64,000 nucleotides of DNA. Origin: Drechmeria coniospora. Lineage: Eukaryota > Ascomycota > Sordariomycetes > Hypocreales > Ophiocordycipitaceae. Of this stretch, positions 22,600 through 33,301 are shown piece by piece. The position numbers and the translations under genes were made by a program. Numbering within the stretch: the stretch's first letter is position 1; each line of letters starts with the position of its first letter. The notes beneath the pieces are model-generated. The model was given only the letters and a program-made list of their open reading frames with translations, did no database searches and was not told the origin of the DNA. The stretch lies in assembly GCF_001625195.1 (NCBI RefSeq), contig NC_054389.1:10164520-10228519 (forward strand), read 5' to 3'.

Positions 22600-23354
22600 T
22601 CATTTGGCCGAAGCTTGCTTAGAATCACCCGATGGCTTGGGTAACGGACTTTGTTCATCCATAATCGTTGTACTTGGCTGCAACCTGATTGCCCTTGCGG
22701 TTGCGCCTCTGTTCTTCCTCCTCCTCCTTCTCTTGCGCCGCGACACGCGACACCAAACAAGGGAAACGAAGGCGACTCCGACAATGGCGACTGAGGATAC
22801 TGATATCGCTACCATTGCGCTCGGCGACATGTGCCCCTCGTGCCCACCGGGCGAGGATATCGCGGACGACCCAGTGGCATCGGTCGTAGATGTCACGGTG
22901 ACTCTTGTCCCCGAATTCGCCGATTTCGTCAAACGACAGCAGGAGTCCGACTCTAGAGTCGAAGTAAATATTGGAGACTGAAAAAACGGCGAGGTGGTAG
23001 ACCATGTGCGGCCGGTTCGAGTCACGCCCGCCTGCAGGCAGGCGTACGCCGCATTCTCCAAGAACGTCTCCCATTCGCCTTGACGACATCGAGCACGCGC
23101 ACAGTCGGCACCCTGGTTAGAGAAACTGATCCAAAATCGGCAAAAACAATCGGCCGATGTCCTCGCTGCGCCCTTGCAGGTCAACTCATAGCCTGCCGAG
23201 GCGAGGCAGGAATACTTTGATTTTGTCAGCGACGCGCCAGCGGCAGAGAACGGCCAACCTCGCTTACAAGACAAGTAGGCGTCACCAACGTCCACGTTCT
23301 CGAGCCAGAGAGCCTTGCATAATAAATCAGTAGAAAGGCAACAAAAAGGTTCAT
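22600..23354 (-). CDS. CFEM-like secreted/membrane protein with one C-terminal TM segment
   Basis: The proposed model is exon 23354-23268 and exon 23184-22600, with intron 23267-23185 (GTAAGC donor, ATGAG acceptor, phase 0; a CAG acceptor 8 nt upstream is out of phase with this donor). Residues 1-17 form a hydrophobic signal sequence (MNLFVAFLLIYYARLSG). The ectodomain shows PTC, CxxxC spacing, ADCFC, DCxxxxC and YAC. This resembles a CFEM eight-Cys domain that appears to lack one Cys. A Ser/Thr-rich stalk leads to a single TM helix (VAISVSSVAIVGVAFVSLVW) and a strongly basic cytoplasmic stop-transfer run (RRKRRRRRK). Without the first exon the frame opens at 23295 and has no signal peptide. 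CFEM proteins are surface or haem-uptake proteins; the function here is inference. Confidence 0.55.
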
Positions 23355-24503
23355 CTTGGGAGATGGACTTGGCAAAGTACGAATTCGGCAGTGCCTGGGA
23401 GCTGAGTCGTGGCTGGGCAGCAGTTCATGCCATCATGGCCCATTGAAGCTGACTACACAATTTTGAGGGAAACAAAATCTTCTCCATGCTGTCAGATTAG
23501 GACATGGATTTGGTTAGATTCGGAGGCGACTGTAATGCAGTGTTTTGTTTCTATACAGACTGCTCTGTCGTTTCAGTGTGTGGGACTGGTGTTGGCAAGT
23601 CAGGACATGTATCACTTTGCCCACGTTGTGCCACAAGGACCCGTGGTCGATTCTCACTGTTTATTCGATACTGCCGTGAGACACCTGAGCTCGCGGCACA
23701 CCTTTGTCACTGCCTGTGAGATGGACGATCCAGAGGCCAGATCTGTCCGTGTGTTGAGAATGGTCGTCATGGGGCTGTTGCGAGTTGGAGGACCCATCAG
23801 CACTGGACTGTCAGAATCAGAGCCCATCCTCAAGCCCATCCTCAAGCCCAAGGTTAGTCCAAGGTGGACAAGAAAGTCGAGATAAAAAAACGATGACGAT
23901 AGCAGCGCCCAACCCTCCAGCAATCCCTTAGGTTCGGATGAACGTATTGCCAAATTAGGAAGTCCGGGGCGTCCGGACTCTGGGACCCACACGGGCTCGG
24001 CAGGGGATGTCACCAGCACGGCGTGACCATCGTCCAGCGAACCGACCGTAATAGTTATTACTCGTTCAACTCTTTCGAAACCTCCCATTCGACCGGTCTA
24101 CGTGGGCCAACCCTCGACTTTTCTCACAGCAGCTGGTCGTGCACTGTACATACAGTCTTCAATTCTTGCCGCATGCTCATTAGCAGCATTGACCGAAGTT
24201 GACCCTCATACGTGGAAGTCTGCGGTCGATACGGCTCAGGACAAGTCAAAGCGGCATGTCCTGAGCCGTCTTGTGCGTACGAAATACCGCCATGAATACT
24301 TCAAGCTGTTCCATTTCCCTTGCCTCTAATACCGGCCGCCCGGGCGCCCTCCCCATCGATAGCCCTCCCTTTCGTCATGATGGAACCGATTGGAAGCAAG
24401 CAACGCCAAGGTGCAAGATCATGCCACAGCCATGAGCGTGGCGGCGCGAGACGATGCCCCGTCACGTTGAGACTTGTCGCACAGGGCAGCTGAGCATCAC
24501 CGC
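23355..24503. other. Intergenic stretch between CFEM-like gene and calcineurin A 3' end
   Basis: Several 75-158-codon frames exist on both strands (for example 23409-23885 plus, 24088-23654 minus). None has domain-like sequence, and they overlap one another antisense. I see nothing I can call. Confidence 0.55.
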
Positions 24504-24562
24504 TCACGGCCCTCGATGCTTGCGGTCCCTGGCGACGAAAGGCGTCGGTTAGCTCGGGCTAC

Positions 24563-24596
<34 letters not shown>

Positions 24597-26473
24597 AGAG
24601 TCGAGGGGTGTCGAGGGAGGAGGAAAAACTCACGTGCTAAGTCTCCTCGCAAGCTGCTGCACCTTGGTGTCGTTCTCGGCATCCTGAGCGGCCTTCTGGA
24701 GCGCCGACGCCCGCTCCTCCTCCTGGTGCTTGACCACCTCCTCGTGGCTCGGAGGCAGGCGCTCATTCTGCAAGTCGACCTTACGAGCATCCTCGAAGGA
24801 GCTGATGGCGTTCTTGATGCCCTCGGCCCCGAGCATCAAGGTTCCCGCGGGCAGCCTTCCGCCGGAGACGGTCTTAAGCTCCGTAACCTTTTCAGACTCC
24901 TCTCGCAGGACTTGGAAGACGCGCGACATGCGACCGATGGCCAGGATCTTATTCTTGATGGCCCTCCGCTTGAACTCGACCGAGTTGGGATCGTCGGGCG
25001 GCAGGGACGCCGTCGGCGACTGCGGCGAGTTCGACGAAGGGGTCTCCTCCTTGAGCTCCTCCTCGGAGCAGGTGCTGAGGATGGCGATGAGCATGTCGGT
25101 GATCTTCTCGCCGACAAAGGGCAAGGACCAGGTGAAGACGTCCATGAAGTTGGGAAGCCAGTAGGGGTGGGGGGTGCAGTTGAACTGACGAATGTTCATG
25201 ACATTGTTCTCGTACTTGAGCACGGCCGCCTTGTTGTTGTAGACGTCGAGGTAGTTGGGCGCGGAGAAGATGGTCATGACGCTGGGGAAGCCGGTGGTGC
25301 GGGTCTTGCGGTACATGCGGTAGCCTGCGTCCTGGGCCTCGTGCGCGCGAATCACCGACAGCAGGTTGTTCTTCTCCAGAAAGGCGCAGGCGGCCGGGTA
25401 GGAGAAGAAGTAGGAGCAGCCGCGCACGTGGTTGTGGAGGAAGTAGTCGCTCGACTTTTCCTGGCCGAAATCCTCGAGCGGATCGGCCCAGAGAATGTCG
25501 CACATGAGCCCCTGGGTGGGGGGCTCCCTGAAACGGTCAATCTGCCGGGGTCAGGCGTCGGTCAGCGGCAGGTCGGCCGAGGGGGGGGGGGGGGGCGGAC
25601 GGGGGCGGACGGGGGCGGCCGTCGGGACTCACGCTCTTCAGGTCATCGAGCGTGTGCAGCTCGGGGCTGAGGCCGCCGTGGATGCAGAGGAACTGCTTGT
25701 TCATGACGGCGGCGAGGGGCAGGCTGCAGAAGGCCTCCATGCAGGCGTCGTAGACGGTCTCGGAGTACTTGTGCTTGCACTCGAGCTTGAAGGTGAAGTA
25801 GTCGGTCAGATGCCGACACTCGTGGTTGCCGCGCAGGAGCCAGAGCGACTTGGGATAGTGAATCTTGAGGGACCAGAGGTAGAGGACGCATTCGATGCTG
25901 AAGTAGCCGCGGTCGACGTAGTCGCCGAGGAAGAGGTAGCGCGTCTCGGCCGGGTCGCCTCCGACCTCGAAGAGCTTCATGAGATCGTAGTACTGGCCGT
26001 GGACGTCGCCGCAGACGGTGATGGGGGCGTCCATCTCGAGAAGGTTGGGCTCGGCGTGCAGGATGTCGGATCCGGTCTTGAGGATGAAGAGAGCCTGCTC
26101 CTCGGTCAGGCGGCCCTCGCGGTAGAAGTGCTGCTTGAGGAAGTTGATGTCGGGCTTCGTGCGGCTCTCGTCCGAGTAGAACTGCTCGTCCGTCGGTTTG
26201 GACATGGCGGGGGCCTGGACGTCTGACGGCGGGCGGAGAGGTCAGAACGACGAACGAGGCGACGGCGGCGACGGCGGCGGCGGCGACCAAGGAAGGGAAC
26301 GTACCTTTGCACACGCGCTCCATGGTGCTCACCTGGGAGCCGTCCTCCATGGTGTGGATGGAAAAGTCAATCTCCGGGATCGGCTTCTTCTCCTGGATGG
26401 CGCGGATGGCATTGTTGACCTGCTGCTGGGTGCGGCGCACCTCGACCGACGGGGGCTCCTCCTCGCGATCCAT
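24504..26473 (-). CDS. CNA1: Calcineurin catalytic subunit A (protein phosphatase 2B)
   Basis: Exons are 26473-26305, 26222-25633, 25541-24634 and 24528-24504 (1692 nt, 563 aa). Exon 2 has the phosphoesterase metal motifs [16 protein letters not shown] and [12 protein letters not shown]. Exon 3 holds [25 protein letters not shown], the calcineurin-B-binding helix ahead of the linker ([16 protein letters not shown]), the linker [11 protein letters not shown], the calmodulin-binding helix [20 protein letters not shown] and the autoinhibitory stretch [16 protein letters not shown]. Known role: Ca2+/calmodulin-activated Ser/Thr phosphatase acting on Crz1-type factors, stress and hyphal growth. 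The last intron (24633-24529) has a perfect GTGAGT donor overlapping an in-frame TGA, so unspliced mRNA would end the protein at residue 556 (LST). The final exon adds only DRKHRGP. Confidence 0.96.
24564..24596 (+). repeat. (GGC)11 trinucleotide run in the last calcineurin A intron
   Basis: An uninterrupted GGC/GCC triplet run lies inside intron 24529-24633. It is about 35 nt upstream of the acceptor on the minus strand, ahead of the CTAAC branch-site candidate. It is likely length-variable. Confidence 0.9.
25577..25620 (+). repeat. G-tract cluster in calcineurin A intron 2
   Basis: A run of 15 G is followed by three GGGGG blocks spaced by CGGAC on the plus strand, all inside intron 25542-25632. 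The pre-mRNA strand is the matching C-rich strand, lying 35-80 nt upstream of the acceptor. The pattern satisfies G-quadruplex rules on the DNA non-template side. Confidence 0.88.
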
Positions 26474-27085
26474 GCTGGCGAGTCGTCCAAGGGCGCGCTG
26501 CGGGACGGGCAGAGGCGGAGAGGGTCGGGAGGCGGCACGAGGTTGGCGAAGGGTTGGGGGATGGACGTCGTCGGCCTGGCTTGTCGAGTGCCGAGACGAG
26601 ACGGACTACCGAGACAGACGGCAAAGGAAAGCTCACGACCAGCGAGAGGTGTCGGACGAGGGGGTCGGTCGTCGACGGGAGGGTTTGGCGGCAAAAGTAA
26701 AGAAATAAGCAACGTATGCGTCAGGGTGCTCGAATCGAGGTACGGCCGTTGGTTTTGCCTTTTGTCTGGGTGGGCTGGGGTTTAGGTGGGCGGCAGAGCA
26801 GCAGAGCGAGTGCAGACGCCGACGCGGAGACACAGGGAGTCGGAGGAGAAAGGTGGATTACGAGGCGAATCGGACGGACGGTGTGCTGCCACCTGGGAGC
26901 GAACTGGGAGCTGTGGAGCAGGATGGGGTCGCGGCCGCAAAGCCGTCCAATCAGCGGCGCCTCTTTCGGGAAGCTTCCCCTCCATTGCGCTGTACAAGCA
27001 CTAGCCGCCTAGCACTGCTGGCGACTACCTAAGTACAAGTACTAGGTACTCGAGTGCAAGTAGAGTACAAGTACAGTACAAGTAC

Positions 27086-27200
27086 ATGTACAAGTACGGA
27101 GTACGGAGTATACTTACTTGAGTAAGTATGCACAAGAAATGTACAAGTACGGAGTACGGAGTATACTTACTTGAGTAAGTATGCACAAGAAATGTACAAG
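27086..27200. repeat. 53-bp perfect tandem duplication
   Basis: A 53-bp unit starting ATGTACAAGTACGGAG occurs at 27086 and 27139, with the start of a third copy at 27192. Each unit contains the inverted repeat ACTTACTTGAGTAAGT, which can fold into a hairpin, and nested GTACGGAGTAC words. Confidence 0.93.
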
Positions 27201-27409
27201 TACGGATACGAATGCTTAGGTTCCTACCTGTCCTTCTAGCTAAGTAATTAATACTAAATTACCACGAACGGTACTCCGTACTCTGTACCCCATACTGTAA
27301 TTACTGTACAACTAATACAAGCAGTTGTGGTGCAATCCACTGTGGCTGCTCGACTTCATGCGCTATTACTTGTACTTTTTCCGGAGTATTACAGTAAGTA
27401 CAGTACCTA

Positions 27410-27535
27410 CTTGTACGGAGCAGTTCAGTACTTGTACGGAGCAGTTCAGTACTTGTACGGAGCAGTACAGTACTTGTACGGAGCATTACAGTACTTGTAC
27501 GGAGCATTACAGTACTTGTACGGAGTAATAATTAT
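27410..27535. repeat. 21-bp tandem array, six copies
   Basis: Units of the form CTTGTACGGAGCAGTTCAGTA start at about 27410, 27431, 27452, 27473, 27494 and 27515. Drift from GCAGTT to GCATTA runs left to right. Because 21 is divisible by three the array stays open in one plus frame (LYGAVQY heptads), but no gene context supports translation. Confidence 0.9.
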
Positions 27536-27925
27536 TACCGGGACAATCTGTCATCCACAGTCACGGTGTACGGGGTGTACGAGTCCATCAGCCCACTGCC
27601 GCTCTGCCTCCTCCTATCGACCCTCCACCCTCGTCCTGGGACATGTCGACTTGGAGACATTGCCGTCCGGAACGAATCGATGGTTCTACATCAGGGCGAT
27701 CCCACCTCGCCGTCGGATCGTTGAAGGTACACGTACATTACATGTCCATGCCCTACGGATGGCCAACGAACATGATGGATTGATGCACAACGGCTACGAA
27801 ACCAGTGCTCGATGCTTGGCACGTCCAATGTGTCGGAGGGTGCAAACGTCTCCCGACGAATGGCCCATGCACCTCCATCGTGAATCGATCGTAGCCACCC
27901 TTCACCGTTTCCCTCGTCGGTTCGG

Positions 27926-29027
<1,102 letters not shown>

Positions 29028-29718
29028 GGCGGCGAGAGATGGCTTGGGATTGGGCGGCAAATGAGTCGGGAGGCGGCGAGTAGGTAGGCGGTCGAAGGAT
29101 GACGGTGGAAGGCGATGGTGGCTGGACGGCAACCGAAGGGATGACGAGCTTCGTGCATGTCGGAGCCGACCCTTGAAGAGGGGGTGATGCAATGGCGGCC
29201 AGGACGAAGCGTGCTGTGCGGAGTCGGCGGAGCCTGCAGCTTGAGGCTGACGCTTGTGCACACGCACCGTAGCGTGCAGCACTTGGAGTGGTGAGCCGTG
29301 GACCCAACATCTGTCTGTCTGCCGGGACCATCCATCGACAGTGTGCGTGCAGATGCAGCTTCGTTGGAGCCTGCTTGGTGCTCATCTTTGCATCGAAAGG
29401 GCAGTTTGGTAGTCACACGTGGTACATGCAGCATCAATAAATATCGCAATAGCGGGGAGGGTGACGCTCTACTTGCATCTCGGGATGCCTTTCTCTCGTC
29501 ATCGATGGCGGATCAAGCAGGGACCCATGGCTCGGCGGCAACATCGAGCCAACCTCGGCTCATTATTCTATCTGCTTTGCGGGAATGTCTACGGTTATTT
29601 GTACACGTCAACGATAAACCTCCGACTCTTCCTCCCGTTCTTCCGCCCCTCATCATCCCCGACGACGATTCGCTCGGTGACATGTGTTGGCATGCGTCAA
29701 CGTCGGTCCTCATTCTAC

Positions 29719-31382
29719 TCATCTTAGCTGCATGTTGGCCGCAATCACCTCGTCGTTGGGAAAGTTGGTCGTCTTCCAGCGAGAGACAAAGTCGTCTCGG
29801 TTGACTGCAGAACATGGTCAGTGGGTGGCGACGACAGAGTATGGGGGCTCGTCTCGACGGCACGTACTGTAGCCACCGCAGATGCGCCGAAGTCCCTCGA
29901 ACGCACTTCGACCGTGCAGGACCCGCCAGTTGTCAAAGACTACGAACCGTCCGTCAGCATCCGTCGACGCACGCTCCGCCACGACTGCTCGTTCCATCTC
30001 CACTCACTCAGCACGCGGCCCGGCACAAGCTGGAACCAGTATTCGGCATCTCGCCTTCGGAGAAGCTCGTCCCACTTCCGCGCCGCCGCGTACCACCTGT
30101 CGACATCCATGGTCAACGGCACGACACCACGGTCATCGTTGTTCCAGCGGATGCGCCGCAGCGCCTTGTCGTGCGTCTCGATGACGGGGTACGCCCTGTC
30201 CGGGGCCACGGCGACGCCCTCGTTGCCGCTCGCGTGCCAGGGAATGTTCGAGGCGCCGAGCACGTCAAAGTCCGTCGGCGCTTCCTCCCTCAGTCTCTCG
30301 GCGGCGTAGAATCCATCCACGAGGAGGGATTGGCCGCCGAGGGGGTCGTCGTCGCTGCCGCCGCCCGTCGCTCGGTTGGCGGGCGGCGGTGTGTGGGAGA
30401 GCAGGTGGAAGGCCTGAATGCCCGCCGGCTCGGTGAAATAGGTCGTGTCCGTGTGGGCGGCGAGGGCGAGGTTCGTGTAGGCAGTGTCCGCCTTGGCGAG
30501 GTCCGGCACAAAGTCGTAGAAGCCGCCGTAGTGGGTGTTTCGGATGGGCCCGATCCGCTCCAGCAGCTCGTTGGTGGCTTCGGGCGTCGCGGGCGTACCG
30601 GCAACAAAGCAGAAGCCGTACGAGTGCTGCCGCCATCATGGTTCGTTAGTGGCGAGGGCGCTGGGCTTGACAATGGCTCCTTACGATCTTGCTCGTCAAC
30701 TCCGCCATCCCGTGGTTGTTATTGGGGGTTGGGTTCATGACGTGATCGAACAAGACTTCGGGGGGGTTCGACGCAACGTCACTTCCCCAGAGCCTCTTGC
30801 CCCTGAAAAGGTCATGAGTGACTTCTTGGGCGGCCGATGGGCTTGACAGAAGACTCACTCGTCATTCGAGAGCTTCCGGTTCCCATCCTGAGCCTGACCG
30901 GGCACCGTTGACAGAAGCCAGTCCCAGGTGTACCTGCTCCTATGGGAGTCCGACCCTTTGGCGAATCAGCGACGACGCAGGCAGAGAGCGCATGAGGAGC
31001 AACTAGTTACACAAAATCTCAACACCCTCGCTCGTCTGCGCAAGGTCCCGGGGCGCAACATCTTCTGGTATCTGATCCGATGTGAGCTTGCATCGTTGCG
31101 GCGACTTCTGGGGCGGCTGATTACGATACCTCGAACGTGTTGAAGTTTCGCTGCAGCGTATCTTGGTTTACGCATTCCTTGCATCGGCAATTGTCCCTGC
31201 CATTGTCAAGTTCGGAAAGGGAATCAACAATTGCCTTTGGCCTGCTTACCGCAACCACAGTTTGGACCTAGAACCATGAGCAGCTGCATCGGGGGACGGT
31301 GGACGGGGGACGGTGGACGGGTGGACACTGGCAGTCAAGCACACTTACATTCGAGTGCGAACCTTGTTGCCGGCATCATCAT
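29719..31382 (-). CDS. Trimethyllysine dioxygenase (first step of carnitine synthesis)
   Basis: Nine exons sum to 1188 nt (395 aa): 31382-31349, 31283-31250, 31196-31130, 31071-31011, 30955-30859, 30802-30685, 30626-30008, 29939-29868 and 29804-29719. The N-terminal Zn-binding module reads LWLRDNCRCKECVNQDT, followed by IPEDVAP, RYTWDWL and YGFCFVAGTP. The catalytic domain has THYGGFYDFVPDL, NLALAAHTDTTY (Fe ligands His and Asp), GGQSLLVDGF, PWHASGNEG, the RWNNDDR block, and FDNWRVLHGRSAF with the distal His, ending GGYINRDDFVSRWKTTN. The enzyme hydroxylates N6-trimethyllysine using 2OG, Fe and O2, usually in mitochondria. No strong targeting peptide was seen; exon 1 is only 34 nt, so an upstream exon is possible. 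Confidence 0.93.
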
Positions 31383-33301
31383 TCATTAAGAAAAGGCTGC
31401 GCGAGTCGGTTTCCATGCTCGTGGCGTAGCATCGTGCTGAGTTCCGAGCAGGCAGCCCCGTTCGCCATAGGGTTGGAACTCGGCCCCGGCCAAATCTTGC
31501 AGGCCAGCTGCTACGGTGAAGTTCATTTTAGTGAATGTATGACCTGGACCGTCCAGAGGCGAGAGTAGTTATTACCTAGAGGCTCTACAAATGGAGCCAA
31601 TTGAAGAAGCCATGCGCAGGCTTTTTCGTCCACCAGCTATAGTACGCAAATCGATGGCTGTTCTTTTTATCGAACGATGCAGGAATCTTGAGATAAATCT
31701 CCGGTCAAAGGGACCTGGTCAGGTAGGTCATGATGGAAATCTAAATGCGCAGCCAATCGTGAGCTCAGTCCACGGGGCAGCGGCTTCTCCGTCTCATTGG
31801 CCACAGTACCATGGTTGTGACTCGGCCGACGAGCTAGCCTGTTCAGTGTTTGGAAGCTAAGTACAAGTAAGTACTTACTTCCTTACAACGTACGTGGTAA
31901 TACAAGAGCTGATGCCAGATGAAATATTGTGCACTATTACTAAGTGCTCAGTAGTAACTACGTACTCGTAGGTACTCCCATCTCTGTGCGGGAGTACTTG
32001 TACTCAAGTGATACTATTATACTGTAGTTGTACTGTATGTAGTCCTGTACTGCGTACCAGAAATTGCGTTCGATTGCAGCCTTCACGGCTCGCAGTCGCC
32101 CAAAGTAAAATAAATGTGGATATTAATGTGAGATGGGACAAATCGGATACAAATCACAATTGACACGATATTGCGGGACAGAGGATCAACTTACATGTAC
32201 GGAGTACCCCATACAAGTACACCTACTTGCTTGTATTCCATGGGCATTCTCAATCCGGAGCACGAGATAGGAGAGGTAATACACACTGTACAAATAATGC
32301 ACGAGAACGGAATAGCTGCTATTACTCATTCTTCAGCAGCCGCCTTTGGACTAGCTGTAGTACATAACGGTACAAGTACGCACAAGTAAGTATTCACCCT
32401 TTTCCTGTACTTAGCTGTACGCCGTACATGTACTTACAAGAATTTGAATGCGCACTTCCCTCGGTACAAGTACTAGGTAAGGTATGTACCTAGTACTGTA
32501 GGTGTCGTAAATACATGCAAGTACAGAGTACATGCGCACCTACTATACGTGTACAGAGCACCTAGCACCTAAACGAATACTGCGTTGACCTTACTTACAT
32601 GTAAGTACTTTGGTGTATTGTAATGCTTGTACTTGCACTTGTACTCCGTACTTAACGTATCCTATATGAACAAGTACTAGGTACTACAGAGTCTTATCTG
32701 CTGGTACTTGCAACTACTACTCCGTACTCGTACGAATTACCCACATCACATGGGTCAGTTCTGCGGGGCAATGGTGCAGCTGAACATGGATACAACTTCC
32801 ATAATACTTAGTGCAGTAAGTATTACCGTGCAACTACAACTATTATAGAACAACTACAGAACAACAACTACAGTACAGTACAACTACAACTACAGTACAG
32901 TACAACTACAACTACAGTACAACTACAACCACAGTACAACTACAACCACAGTACAACTACAACCACAGTACAACTACAACCACAGTACAACTACAACCAC
33001 AGTACAACTACAACCACAGTACAACTACAACCACAGTACAACTACAACCACAGTACAACTACCCCGTACAAGTATTAATTACTCCGCACTTACTGAATAT
33101 GCATAGTACGTAGAGGGCGGTGATGGATGATGGGCAGCTTGATTGACAATCGACGACGCATTCCTACGACGATGCCACTGGCCAGTCAGAATGGCCTTGG
33201 TTTGAAAAATAAATCTGGGACAAAATTGAATGCTGCCCAGAGAACAAAACGCCTGCCTACTGGTACGGAGAGTATCCAATGAATATCCTCGGAAGCCAAA
33301 C
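31383..33301. other. GTAC-word island with minisatellite
   Basis: From about 31860 to 33110 the DNA is low-complexity, rich in GTACTTAC, GTACGGAGTAC and ACAACTAC words. 31383-31860 is ordinary intergenic sequence upstream of the dioxygenase gene. 33110-33301 is the 3' flank of the P450 gene. No coding frame was supported. Confidence 0.65.
32845..33062. repeat. 17-bp minisatellite (ACAACTACAACCACAGT)n
   Basis: About nine near-perfect 17-bp units run from roughly 32912 to 33062. They are preceded by older, drifted variants (ACAACTACAGTACAGT) from 32845. There are no unique spacers, so this is a tandem repeat, not a CRISPR array. Confidence 0.93.

Larger units (their letters stand above)
26474..27925. 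other. Calcineurin A 5' region, then a GTAC-word island
   Basis: 26474-26985 is GC-rich and is the presumed promoter and leader of calcineurin A. From 26990 to about 27540 the sequence switches abruptly to GTAC-type low-complexity DNA with two tandem arrays. 27540-27925 is ordinary sequence just beyond the stop of the minus-strand SDR gene. No gene was recognised. Confidence 0.6.

Noticed and set aside
22985..23045. tRNA T-arm-like string GGTTCGAGTC
   Set aside because: No matching acceptor, D or anticodon stems could be folded around it, and it lies inside the minus-strand CFEM-like exon.
23409..24088. Frames of 144-158 codons on both strands between the CFEM-like gene and calcineurin
   Set aside because: They overlap antisense, lack any recognisable motif and have no splice partners.
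24474..25670. 398-codon plus-strand frame antisense to calcineurin A
   Set aside because: It is the reverse of highly conserved calcineurin exons, is rich in Gly/Arg/Val/Glu from GC-biased codons, crosses two introns of the real gene and matches no family.
32845..33062. CRISPR-like array
   Set aside because: Units are contiguous with no spacers, in a eukaryotic genome; it is a minisatellite.
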